NCBI GenBank assembly: GCA_002737105.1
Contig: NSHO01000002.1
Location: 1-41,113 of the forward strand
Source of the DNA: Flavobacteriales bacterium
Lineage (GTDB): Bacteria; Bacteroidota; Bacteroidia; Flavobacteriales; Flavobacteriaceae
Direction of reading: 5' to 3'
DNA: 41,113 nucleotides
The notes under the pieces are model-generated. The model was not told the DNA's origin. It worked only from the letters and a program-made list of their open reading frames with translations, and did not search any database. Numbering within the stretch: the stretch's first letter is position 1; each line of letters opens with the position of its first letter. A program made the position numbers and the translations under genes. This document shows positions 17,501 through 24,360 of this stretch, piece after piece.

Positions 17501-18490
17501 TTATCTGATTAAAGCAGGTTCTACCCATTTAAAAATGTGCCCTTCTTCTGGAATGATTAATCTTTCTGAAATTTTTCTCATTCTTTCTGGTAATTTCATC
17601 AAATAGTCTCTAGCTTTTTCAGCTTCAGCTGTCAAACCATTGATGTTTCCAATGTCCCATTTTTCATTTAATTTCTGTAAAATATCTACATAATCAGATG
17701 CGGTATATACACCAATTCTTTGTGCAGAATCTGAAAACGCCTCAAAAGCACTTCCAATTTTATCACCAGACTCACGTAAGAAAAGAGCAGGCATCGTAAT
17801 TTTTTGCTTCATCATATATTGAAAAGCCAACATCATTTCACTTGGATCTACTTTAAAAATTTGATTTACAAATTCGCTATAAGCTAAATGATGACGCATT
17901 TCATCACCAGCAATAAGGTTGCACATTTTGAATAATTTCTTTTCTCCATATTTTTTGGCAATTAGCGCTACTCTGTTGTGAGAAACAAATGTGGCTAATT
18001 CTTGAAAACTAGTATAAACGAAGTTTTTGTATGGATCTCTTCCTGTACCGATATCAAAACCGTCGGCAATTAAATGTTGTGTGGTTTGTTCAATTTCACG
18101 CATATTTACTCTTCCAGAAAGATATAAATATTTGTTTAGTACATCACCATGACGGTTTTCTTCACTTGTCCAATGACGTACCCATTTGCTCCATCCATTT
18201 CTTTCCACGTTATCTACACCATCTACATCCATTAACCAAGATTCGTACGTTGGTAAAGCTTCTTCAGTAATGGTGTCTCCAACTAATGTTACCCAAAAAT
18301 CATAAGGTAAGTCTTTTGAAATTTCTCTTAATTCTTTTACTTCTTCTAAAAAGTTTTCTTGATTAGAATCAGGTAATAAATCAGTTGGTTGCCATATTTT
18401 TTCTACTGGAATTAAAAATTCTTCCATAAAAGAATCAATTTTCTTTTCCAATAATTGCATGACTTCAAGTCGTATATTTTGTATTGACAT
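17501..18490 (-). CDS. Acyl-ACP desaturase
   Basis: A soluble diiron enzyme that puts a cis double bond into acyl-ACP using oxygen and reduced ferredoxin. The 329-residue protein has both ligand motifs: EENRHGD (residues 110-116) and DEMRHH (196-201), each on a ferritin-like helix, and a TSFQELATFVSHN segment carrying a further ligand Glu (about 164). It follows plsC after 5 bases on the same strand, so fatty-acid desaturation and phospholipid acylation are linked in one operon, consistent with membrane fluidity control. Confidence 0.94.
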   Translation of the reverse strand: MSIQNIRLEVMQLLEKKIDSFMEEFLIPVEKIWQPTDLLPDSNQENFLEEVKELREISKDLPYDFWVTLVGDTITEEALPTYESWLMDVDGVDNVERNGWSKWVRHWTSEENRHGDVLNKYLYLSGRVNMREIEQTTQHLIADGFDIGTGRDPYKNFVYTSFQELATFVSHNRVALIAKKYGEKKLFKMCNLIAGDEMRHHLAYSEFVNQIFKVDPSEMMLAFQYMMKQKITMPALFLRESGDKIGSAFEAFSDSAQRIGVYTASDYVDILQKLNEKWDIGNINGLTAEAEKARDYLMKLPERMRKISERLIIPEEGHIFKWVEPALIR

Positions 18491-18495
18491 GTTTT

Positions 18496-19227
18496 TTATT
18501 TTATATGTTTTTTAATAGTTTTTTCTGTTTTTTCAAAAATTTCATCAAACGAATAATCAGAAATTTTTAAAGGTTTATGTATTTTAAACGTTATTTTTGT
18601 TCCTAATCCAAAAGGAAATTGTCCAAATTTATTCATTTTCCATGAATTGTTTATGCTAATTGGAACAAAATAAGCATCTGGAGCATTTTTATATAACATT
18701 TTCAAGCCATTTGTTGCAAATTCTTTAGGTTTGCCAGTTTTGCTTCTCGTTCCTTCAGGAAAAATAACCATCGTACGATTTGTACTATTGATATATTCTC
18801 CTGCTTTTTTTATTTCTGTTAAAGCTTGTTTTCCGTCTTTTCTATCGATTAATGCAGAACCACCAATTCTTAAATTTAAAGAAACACTTGGAATGCCTTT
18901 TCCTAGCTCTTTTTTACTAATAAATTTCGGATGCACATTTCTTAAAAACCAAATAATTGGAATAATATCGTGCATACTTTGATGGTTACAAACTAAAATT
19001 AAAGGTTTGTTTTCAGTTAAATTTTCTCTGCCTGTTAAGGTATAAGTTGTACCTAGAATATGAGAAGTTCTTAATAGAAAAAAATTTAAAACCGCTACTG
19101 ATATTCTATGCGCATTATACCCAAATACATGGTAACAAACCAATTGAACAGGATGAAAAATAAGCAACCAAAATAAAAAAACTATTGCATAAAGTACCGA
19201 TAATGGATACGAAATAATTTTTTGCAT
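18496..19227 (-). CDS. plsC: 1-acyl-sn-glycerol-3-phosphate acyltransferase PlsC
   Basis: PlsC adds the second acyl chain to lysophosphatidic acid. The 243-residue protein has one or two N-terminal membrane helices (about 8-30), the canonical HX4D motif NHQSMHD (81-87), a KKELGKGIP segment (106-114) and motif III FPEGTRSKTG (156-165). It is first in a two-gene operon with the acyl-ACP desaturase. A minus-strand TACCTTTG at 19256-19249 is a good -7 box. Confidence 0.93.
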   Translation of the reverse strand: MQKIISYPLSVLYAIVFLFWLLIFHPVQLVCYHVFGYNAHRISVAVLNFFLLRTSHILGTTYTLTGRENLTENKPLILVCNHQSMHDIIPIIWFLRNVHPKFISKKELGKGIPSVSLNLRIGGSALIDRKDGKQALTEIKKAGEYINSTNRTMVIFPEGTRSKTGKPKEFATNGLKMLYKNAPDAYFVPISINNSWKMNKFGQFPFGLGTKITFKIHKPLKISDYSFDEIFEKTEKTIKKHIK

Positions 19228-19248
19228 ACCTTTTTTATAAACTTTTTA

Positions 19249-19256
19249 CAAAGGTA
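19249..19256 (-). promoter_or_regulatory. -7 promoter element for plsC-desaturase
   Basis: TACCTTTG on the minus strand, 21 bases before the plsC ATG. The same 8-mer is used at feoA and at both divergent promoters at 35269-35304. Confidence 0.5.
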
Positions 19257-19271
19257 CGTGTTAAAAACAAA

Positions 19272-19296
19272 AAAAACCACCAATAAGGTGGTTTTT
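19272..19296 (-). terminator. Terminator after the bacilliredoxin gene
   Basis: AAAAACCACC (19272-19281) pairs with GGTGGTTTTT (19287-19296) around AATAA. On the minus strand a T-rich tract follows. It lies 20 bases past the stop of the gene at 19317-19727. Confidence 0.8.
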
Positions 19297-19316
19297 ATAG
19301 TATGCTTGCATAGTAG

Positions 19317-19727
19317 TTAGCAATATTCGTTAAACGCGTCTTGTAAGTTTTCTGCAATTAATTCTGCTGGACGGCCTTCAATGTGATGGCGCTCTAACAT
19401 GTGAACCAATTCTCCATCTTTAAACAATGCCATGCACGGCGAAGATGGAGGAAAAGGGAACATGTGTTCTCTTACTTTGTCAACTGCTTCTTTGTCAACT
19501 CCTGCAAAAACAGTTACTAAATTACTTGGTTTTTTTACATTTTCTAAACTCATTTTCGCTCCTGGACGAGCATTTCTGGCTGCACAACCGCAAACCGAAT
19601 TGACTACCACTAAAGTAGTTCCTGTTTTACTGATAGCTTGTTCAACGGCTTCAGCGGAATATAAATCTTGAAAACCTGCATCAGATAATTCTGCACGCAT
19701 GGGTTTTACCATTTCTTCTGGATACAT
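19317..19727 (-). CDS. BrxA/BrxB family bacilliredoxin
   Basis: Bacilliredoxins (YphP/YqiW) remove bacillithiol from proteins in Firmicutes and some Bacteroidota. The 136-residue protein has the defining Cys-Gly-Cys motif in [15 protein letters not shown] (about 44-58) and the usual N-terminus [18 protein letters not shown]. The ATG at 19727 is chosen over one 21 bases upstream because family members begin MYPE and the upstream codons are too close to the predicted transcription start. It has its own promoter (TAAATTTG at 19766-19759) and terminator. Confidence 0.94.
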   Translation of the reverse strand: MYPEEMVKPMRAELSDAGFQDLYSAEAVEQAISKTGTTLVVVNSVCGCAARNARPGAKMSLENVKKPSNLVTVFAGVDKEAVDKVREHMFPFPPSSPCMALFKDGELVHMLERHHIEGRPAELIAENLQDAFNEYC

Positions 19728-19758
19728 ATTTTGTTTTTTAAATTGCATTTATAATGTA

Positions 19759-19766
19759 CAAATTTA
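19759..19766 (-). promoter_or_regulatory. -7 promoter element for the bacilliredoxin gene
   Basis: TAAATTTG on the minus strand, 31 bases before the ATG at 19727. No clear -33 box. Confidence 0.45.
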
Positions 19767-19852
19767 CAAAGTTTTTAGTTCTACACATAAAAACTTATCA
19801 TAAAGATTTGTTATCGTGCTTTAAATATAATTAAATCTTTAAAATTGTATAC

Positions 19853-19860
19853 TATATTTG
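19853..19860 (+). promoter_or_regulatory. -7 promoter element for the gene at 19878
   Basis: TATATTTG 17 bases before the ATG at 19878; no clear -33 TTTG. Confidence 0.5.
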
Positions 19861-19877
19861 TAACAATATATTAGATT

Positions 19878-20699
19878 ATGAGATATTACATTTTATTTTT
19901 TTTAAGTGTTGCCACATTCAGTTTTGCTCAAGAACTCAAAGATGCAGAAATTGAAACAATCAATGTAAAAAGCAAACCTAAAATAGCAACTATATTAAAA
20001 AGAGTAAATAAGCAATTGTTAAAAAAAACCGATACAACAAGTTTTGTTTTCGATTTGCGTCAAATAAATTTAAAAAATTCCGATACAATTATTAATAGAA
20101 AAGAAGCACAAATTGTAAAAATCACAAATTTCAGTAACACATTTTCTAAAAAAAATGTTATTGAAAATAAAGACAATTGGTTTTCTAATTTTAAAGAGAT
20201 TTTTAAAGCATATAGTTCTGAAGAATCTCCAATTGGATGGCTTTCTGGTTTTCCAATTCGTAAAAATTTAACAACTGCCGAATTAGATTTTTTTATACAT
20301 CCAAACGGTTACGAATTTACTAGAGAATGGTTAGATGATGATGAATTATTGGTAACTTTTGAATCGAAAGGGTTTTATAATGGCAATTTTATTGTGGATA
20401 AAAATTACAATTTATTGCAATTAAATTACGAAATTCAAGAACCCTATCCGTTCTTTTATTCCAGTGATGAAAGTATAGGTAAAAATCATAAATTCACTTC
20501 AAATTGGATATATCAAAGAGAAAAAGTAGCTATGAATTTTGAAATTGTCAAAAATAAAATGGTTTTAAAATCCTTAAGTATTGAAGAAAAATTGCGCGAT
20601 TTTACGTTTAAACGATTTGATGAAAAAGGGGTTATTTTTACAGATGTCAATCAGTTTTACACGAATATAAAATTGGTGAATAAGAAATGGCAAGAATAA
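19878..20699 (+). CDS. Secreted protein of unknown function
   Basis: I do not recognise this 273-residue protein. It has a clear signal peptide (MRYYILFFLSVATFSFAQ) and no further membrane helix, so it should be periplasmic or in the outer-membrane space. Its middle part alternates polar and aromatic residues (WFSNFKEIFKAYSSEESPIGWLSGFP, split by turns) and the C-terminal half looks like beta strands (GNFIVDKNYNLLQLNYEI, VAMNFEIVKNKMVLKSLSI). That pattern could fit a LolA-like or carboxypeptidase-regulatory-like fold, but no signature supports either. It is monocistronic, with its own -7 box, and converges on the lycopene cyclase gene. Confidence 0.7.
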   Translation: MRYYILFFLSVATFSFAQELKDAEIETINVKSKPKIATILKRVNKQLLKKTDTTSFVFDLRQINLKNSDTIINRKEAQIVKITNFSNTFSKKNVIENKDNWFSNFKEIFKAYSSEESPIGWLSGFPIRKNLTTAELDFFIHPNGYEFTREWLDDDELLVTFESKGFYNGNFIVDKNYNLLQLNYEIQEPYPFFYSSDESIGKNHKFTSNWIYQREKVAMNFEIVKNKMVLKSLSIEEKLRDFTFKRFDEKGVIFTDVNQFYTNIKLVNKKWQE

Positions 20700-20737
20700 A
20701 ATAGTTGGATTTTTAAACTAATTCAGAATAACAGAAC

Positions 20738-21874
20738 TTAAAAAATTCTTTTTATTAACGCTTTAAGAAACAAACGTTGTGGACACATCCAAACAACTTG
20801 TAAATCTTCCCAAAAAGAAGTTTCATCACTTAAAAATTTCATAATCAATGGCGCTTTTCCTGTTTTAAACATACTGGAAAAAATAGCACTTCCGTATTGA
20901 TTTGTTTTAAATAAAATGTCTATCAATAACAAATCGTAATACCAAAATTTGTTGATTTTATGAAATTTAGTAAAATCATTTTCTGTTCGTAAAAAAGCTA
21001 CCAATTCTTTTGATTTTTTTACCGAATTTTTAAATGTATAGCCAGTACTGGCTTTGCTCCATCCGCCTGCAGAACCAATATTTATAATGCTTTTGCTGTT
21101 GCTTTTCCAGAAAGGAAAACATGTCATTGGAATATTGCCTTTTTCTTTTTCTACGATCTCGTATTCGGTAATGCCTAATTTTTGAATGTATTTTTCAATT
21201 TCGGTTTCGTAAGCTTCTTTTGAAAGTAAATCTTTTGAAAACAAAGTATATTCTAACAAAGCTTCAGTTGAAGAAGTTGGTAAAATATACATAAACCGCG
21301 TGTTTCCTTTTTGTGCTATTGAAAAATCCATCAAAGTTGGGCAATCTTCAGTAAAAACGGCTTCTTTACTTTTGATAAACCAACCGATAAAATGTTGCTG
21401 CACTAGCGGAAATTTAGTTTGCGCGTTTACTAGTTCAGACGAATAAATGCTGTTGAAAACTTGATTGCAAGTAAACGATTTGGTTTTTGTTTTTACTAAA
21501 CAATGGTTGGCTAATTCTGTAAAATCAACCACTTCATCTTGAAAAATTTCAATGTTGGATTGTTGGCTTATTTTATCAAAAATTAATTTATAAAAATCCG
21601 CACTTTTTATCATTTTATAGGAGTACGGAAACAATTCTAGTTTATTTGTGAAATTATCGTTTTTAAACCAAGCTTGTTGCCAATTTTTAGTGGTAATTTC
21701 GTCAAATAAATTTTCGGAATCCCAAAAACACCACGTTCTGTCGTTTTTGTTTTTCGCATCGGAATCTATCAGCAGTATTTTTTTATCTGAAAATCGACCA
21801 GATTGAATCATTTCAAAAAGGGTCAATAATGCCGATAAACCATTTCCAGTAAATATGTAATGATAGTGTTTCAT
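20738..21874 (-). CDS. crtY: Lycopene beta-cyclase (CrtY type)
   Basis: Lycopene cyclase closes the ends of lycopene to beta-ionone rings, giving beta-carotene, the precursor of the zeaxanthin pigments of flavobacteria. The 378-residue protein has an FAD/NAD-binding start (FTGNGLSALLTL, residues 8-19), the CrtY signature NDRTWCFWD (44-52) and a PMTCFPFWK region about residue 250 followed by GSAGGWSKASTGYTF (about 267-281). It starts 3 bases after the end of the outer-membrane protein gene at 21878-22618, so it is in that operon; no other crt gene is in the window. This location puts it behind a promoter with a likely metalloregulator operator. Confidence 0.92.
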   Translation of the reverse strand: MKHYHYIFTGNGLSALLTLFEMIQSGRFSDKKILLIDSDAKNKNDRTWCFWDSENLFDEITTKNWQQAWFKNDNFTNKLELFPYSYKMIKSADFYKLIFDKISQQSNIEIFQDEVVDFTELANHCLVKTKTKSFTCNQVFNSIYSSELVNAQTKFPLVQQHFIGWFIKSKEAVFTEDCPTLMDFSIAQKGNTRFMYILPTSSTEALLEYTLFSKDLLSKEAYETEIEKYIQKLGITEYEIVEKEKGNIPMTCFPFWKSNSKSIINIGSAGGWSKASTGYTFKNSVKKSKELVAFLRTENDFTKFHKINKFWYYDLLLIDILFKTNQYGSAIFSSMFKTGKAPLIMKFLSDETSFWEDLQVVWMCPQRLFLKALIKRIF

Positions 21875-21877
21875 GTG

Positions 21878-22618
21878 TTATATCCTGAAAGAAAAACCAA
21901 AAGCAGCGTAATAGCTTGGCGCATTTTTAGTAACTCCGAATCCTGATGACAAATCTAACATAAAATTATCATTAATCAAATAGGTTATTCCTCCATCAAT
22001 AGAATGATTTGCAGTTGGATTTTCAGGCAAAAAGCCAAAAACTTCAATATAACTTCCTATTTTTTCCGAAACAGAATAACCTGTTGCAATTGTGTAAATG
22101 AAAGTCGCTTCGGGCGAGTTCCCGTTCCATTCGCTTCCTAAATTATAACTAAACGACATTTTTTTTGAAAGGGTATGTTGCATCACAAATCGAAATTCAG
22201 CAGCTGTAAATTCATTTTTATATTTTGAAGACGCAACATTTGGTAAACCGATGTGTCCTATGAATGAAGTTTTAGGAAAAATTCCTTTTTCTTCAGCAAT
22301 TTTAATTTTACAACCAACAAGTACCGGGTTTAATCCTGAAATTTTAGAATCAAAATTTTTCTCAATTGAAAATTCAGTGATTAGTCGCAATTCAAAATTT
22401 TCGTTGACGCCATATTTCCATAAACTAGATGGCAAAGTTATAGTGTTACTATTGGCATTGTTTTTTTGAAAACTGAATCCGTTTTCTACTTGAAACATTT
22501 TTTTTGGAACTAAAAAAGGTGTTTCTGTTTGGTCGGGTCTATCCGTTTGTATGGATTCATTTTCTTGACTAAATCCAAAGAATGGCAACCAAATTATAAA
22601 TATTATGATTTTTTTCAT
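21878..22618 (-). CDS. Outer-membrane transporter-like protein (Phenol_MetA_deg-like)
   Basis: This 246-residue protein has a signal peptide (MKKIIIFIIWLPFFGFSQ), then the phrase QTDRPDQTETPFLVPKKMFQVE that typifies the transporter/MetA-pathway family of outer-membrane barrels in Bacteroidota, and about ten amphipathic beta strands ending GFSFRI with a terminal aromatic-rich strand. What it transports is unknown. It is divergent from the metalloregulator gene; its likely -7 box (TAGATTTG, 22642-22635) is inside a perfect palindrome, so it is probably repressed by that regulator. It precedes crtY by 3 bases. Confidence 0.85.
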   Translation of the reverse strand: MKKIIIFIIWLPFFGFSQENESIQTDRPDQTETPFLVPKKMFQVENGFSFQKNNANSNTITLPSSLWKYGVNENFELRLITEFSIEKNFDSKISGLNPVLVGCKIKIAEEKGIFPKTSFIGHIGLPNVASSKYKNEFTAAEFRFVMQHTLSKKMSFSYNLGSEWNGNSPEATFIYTIATGYSVSEKIGSYIEVFGFLPENPTANHSIDGGITYLINDNFMLDLSSGFGVTKNAPSYYAAFGFSFRI

Positions 22619-22622
22619 ATAT

Positions 22623-22650
22623 AATATTTTTAGACAAATCTAAAAATATT
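22623..22650. promoter_or_regulatory. Palindromic operator candidate of the DtxR/MntR-type regulator
   Basis: Perfect 12-base arms (AATATTTTTAGA and TCTAAAAATATT) flank CAAA. The centre contains TAGATTTG on the minus strand, a -7 box for the gene at 21878-22618. The palindrome lies 49 bases upstream of the regulator gene start and just upstream of its own promoter. The arrangement, AT-rich dyad with TTTAGA/TCTAAA half-sites next to a dtxR-type gene, suggests an operator controlling both directions. Confidence 0.65.
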
Positions 22651-22673
22651 TTTTTAAATCCGTAAATTTATTT

Positions 22674-22681
22674 TACATTTG
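22674..22681 (+). promoter_or_regulatory. -7 promoter element for the metalloregulator-ZIP operon
   Basis: TACATTTG, 17 bases before the ATG at 22699. The palindrome at 22623-22650 ends 23 bases upstream and would cover the -33 region. Confidence 0.55.
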
Positions 22682-22698
22682 CTTTTCAAATATACAAA

Positions 22699-23346
22699 AT
22701 GACCACTTCTGAAGAAAACTATTTGAAAGTTATTTATCATTTGTCTCATCTTTCACCAAAAGGCGTGAATACAAATGCCATTGCTGCAATGATAGAAACC
22801 AAAGCTTCGTCAGTAACTGATATGCTAAAAAAATTATCTGAAAAAGATTGGATAAATTATCAAAAATATCAAGGTGTTTTCTTGACGGATAAAGGGAAAT
22901 TGAATGCGAAAATAATAGTAAGAAAACATCGATTGTGGGAAGTTTTTTTAGTCGAAAAATTAGGGTTTGCTTGGGATGAAGTGCATGAAGTAGCGGAAGA
23001 ATTAGAACACATTAAGTCCGAAAAATTAATCAATCAATTGGATCATTTTTTAAATTTCCCAAGTTTTGATCCGCATGGCGATCCCATTCCGAATGCAAAA
23101 GGTGAACTTCCGAATATTAACAAGCAATTATTATCTGAAATTGAAGTTGGAAAAACAATTACTTGTGTGGGTGTAAAAGATAGTTCTGTAGACTTTTTAC
23201 AATATTTGAACAAGCAACGCATTTCGTTAGGAAGCAAAATAAAAATTATAGACATAGAATTTTTTGATAGAACCTTTAAAATTGAAGTTAATAACTCTGT
23301 TTTAATTATTTCTGATAAAATTGCAAATAATTTATATGTAAAATAA
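22699..23346 (+). CDS. Metal-dependent transcriptional regulator (DtxR/MntR family)
   Basis: This 215-residue cytosolic repressor has the N-terminal winged helix of the family (EENYLKVIYHLSHLS, residues about 5-19; KASSVTDMLKKLSEKDWI recognition region, 35-52), the dimerisation/metal domain (VRKHRLWEVFLVEKLGFAWDEVHEVAEELEH, with the His/Glu ligands of the primary site; quoted here only as positions about 75-101) and a C-terminal SH3/FeoA-like domain (about 150-215). It probably responds to Mn(II) or Fe(II). It precedes the ZIP transporter by 5 bases and is divergent from an outer-membrane gene across a palindrome. Confidence 0.93.
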   Translation: MTTSEENYLKVIYHLSHLSPKGVNTNAIAAMIETKASSVTDMLKKLSEKDWINYQKYQGVFLTDKGKLNAKIIVRKHRLWEVFLVEKLGFAWDEVHEVAEELEHIKSEKLINQLDHFLNFPSFDPHGDPIPNAKGELPNINKQLLSEIEVGKTITCVGVKDSSVDFLQYLNKQRISLGSKIKIIDIEFFDRTFKIEVNNSVLIISDKIANNLYVK

Positions 23347-23351
23347 ATAAC

Positions 23352-24170
23352 ATGTATCAAGATTTAATAAAATATTTAGAGGGAATTGACCCCATATTAG
23401 CTGCCTTTTATGCTACCATGTTTACTTGGTTAGTTACTGCTGCCGGCGCTTCATTAGTTTTCTTTTTTAAAACCATGAATCGTGCTGTTTTGGACGGAAT
23501 GTTAGGTTTTACAGGAGGTGTGATGGTAGCTGCAAGTTATTGGAGTTTACTAGCGCCAGCTATTGAAATGAGTGAAGGCGAGGGATTTACAAAAGTAATT
23601 CCAGCTGCCTCTGGATTTCTAATGGGTGCTTTGTTTTTATTTGCTTTAGATAAAACATTACCACATTTACATATTAATTTTAAAGAAACAGAAGGTATTA
23701 AATCGCCTTGGCAACGAACTACTTTATTAGTGTTGGCAATTACTTTACATAACATTCCAGAAGGTTTGGCAGTTGGTGTATTGTTTGGTGGTGTAGCAGC
23801 TGGTATTCCTGAAGCATCTATTGCAGGAGCCGTTACGTTAGCAATAGGTATTGGAATTCAAAATTTTCCTGAAGGAATTGCAGTTTCTATGCCTTTACGA
23901 CGAATGGGAATGAGTCGAAGAAAAAGTTTTATGTACGGACAATCGTCTGCCATTGTGGAACCTATTGCCGGTGTTTTAGGGGCGCTTGCTGTAACATTTT
24001 TCACGCCAATTTTGCCTTATGCCTTAGCTTTTGCAGCCGGCGCCATGATTTTTGTAGTAGTAGAAGAAGTAATTCCCGAAACACAGCAAGATAAGAATAC
24101 AGATATTGCCACCTTAGGATTTATTGCAGGGTTTATTGTAATGATGAGTTTAGATGTGGCTTTGGGATAA
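23352..24170 (+). CDS. ZIP family divalent metal transporter
   Basis: ZIP proteins import Zn, Fe or Mn. The 272-residue inner-membrane protein has about eight helices and the two signature metal-path motifs: HNIPEGLAVG (residues 133-142) and QNFPEGIAVSMPL (170-182). A charged loop (about 105-122, PHLHINFKETEGIKSP) has a short His pair. It is second in an operon with the metalloregulator, which indicates that its substrate is the ion sensed by that regulator. It converges on the feo genes. Confidence 0.94.
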   Translation: MYQDLIKYLEGIDPILAAFYATMFTWLVTAAGASLVFFFKTMNRAVLDGMLGFTGGVMVAASYWSLLAPAIEMSEGEGFTKVIPAASGFLMGALFLFALDKTLPHLHINFKETEGIKSPWQRTTLLVLAITLHNIPEGLAVGVLFGGVAAGIPEASIAGAVTLAIGIGIQNFPEGIAVSMPLRRMGMSRRKSFMYGQSSAIVEPIAGVLGALAVTFFTPILPYALAFAAGAMIFVVVEEVIPETQQDKNTDIATLGFIAGFIVMMSLDVALG

Positions 24171-24193
24171 TAATTTATTTAGAAATACTTAAA

Positions 24194-24319
24194 TTACTTA
24201 CAATCGCAATTGTCACCGCAACCTTTTTTGTTTACTTTTTTCTTCCAAAAGAATTTTCTAATCAAAAAAACAATAGCTAAAGTTAAACAGATGTAGGTTA
24301 AAATATCTTGTAAATTCAT
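24194..24319 (-). CDS. FeoB-associated Cys-rich membrane protein (41 aa)
   Basis: A short gene of 42 codons, read directly: ATG at 24319-24317, TAA at 24196-24194. The product has one membrane helix (residues about 6-20), a basic stretch (RKFFWKKK) and a Cys tail, KKGCGDNCDCK (31-41). Very small proteins with one helix and a terminal CGxxCxC-type cluster are known as FeoB-associated Cys-rich membrane proteins and sit behind feoB. It starts 41 bases after the feoB stop on the same strand, so it is the third gene of feoA-feoB. The Cys cluster may sense or pass on iron. Confidence 0.88.
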   Translation of the reverse strand: MNLQDILTYICLTLAIVFLIRKFFWKKKVNKKGCGDNCDCK

Positions 24320-24360
24320 AAATTTCATTTTTTTAAATTTTAAAATTGGTGTTTAAAAAA

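Noticed and set aside
22623..22660. The 12-bp-arm palindrome followed by TTTTTTT read as a rho-independent terminator
   Set aside because: The T tract is on the + strand, but the gene to the left is on the minus strand and starts here, so nothing on the + strand needs ending. The dyad also contains a -7 box, which fits an operator.
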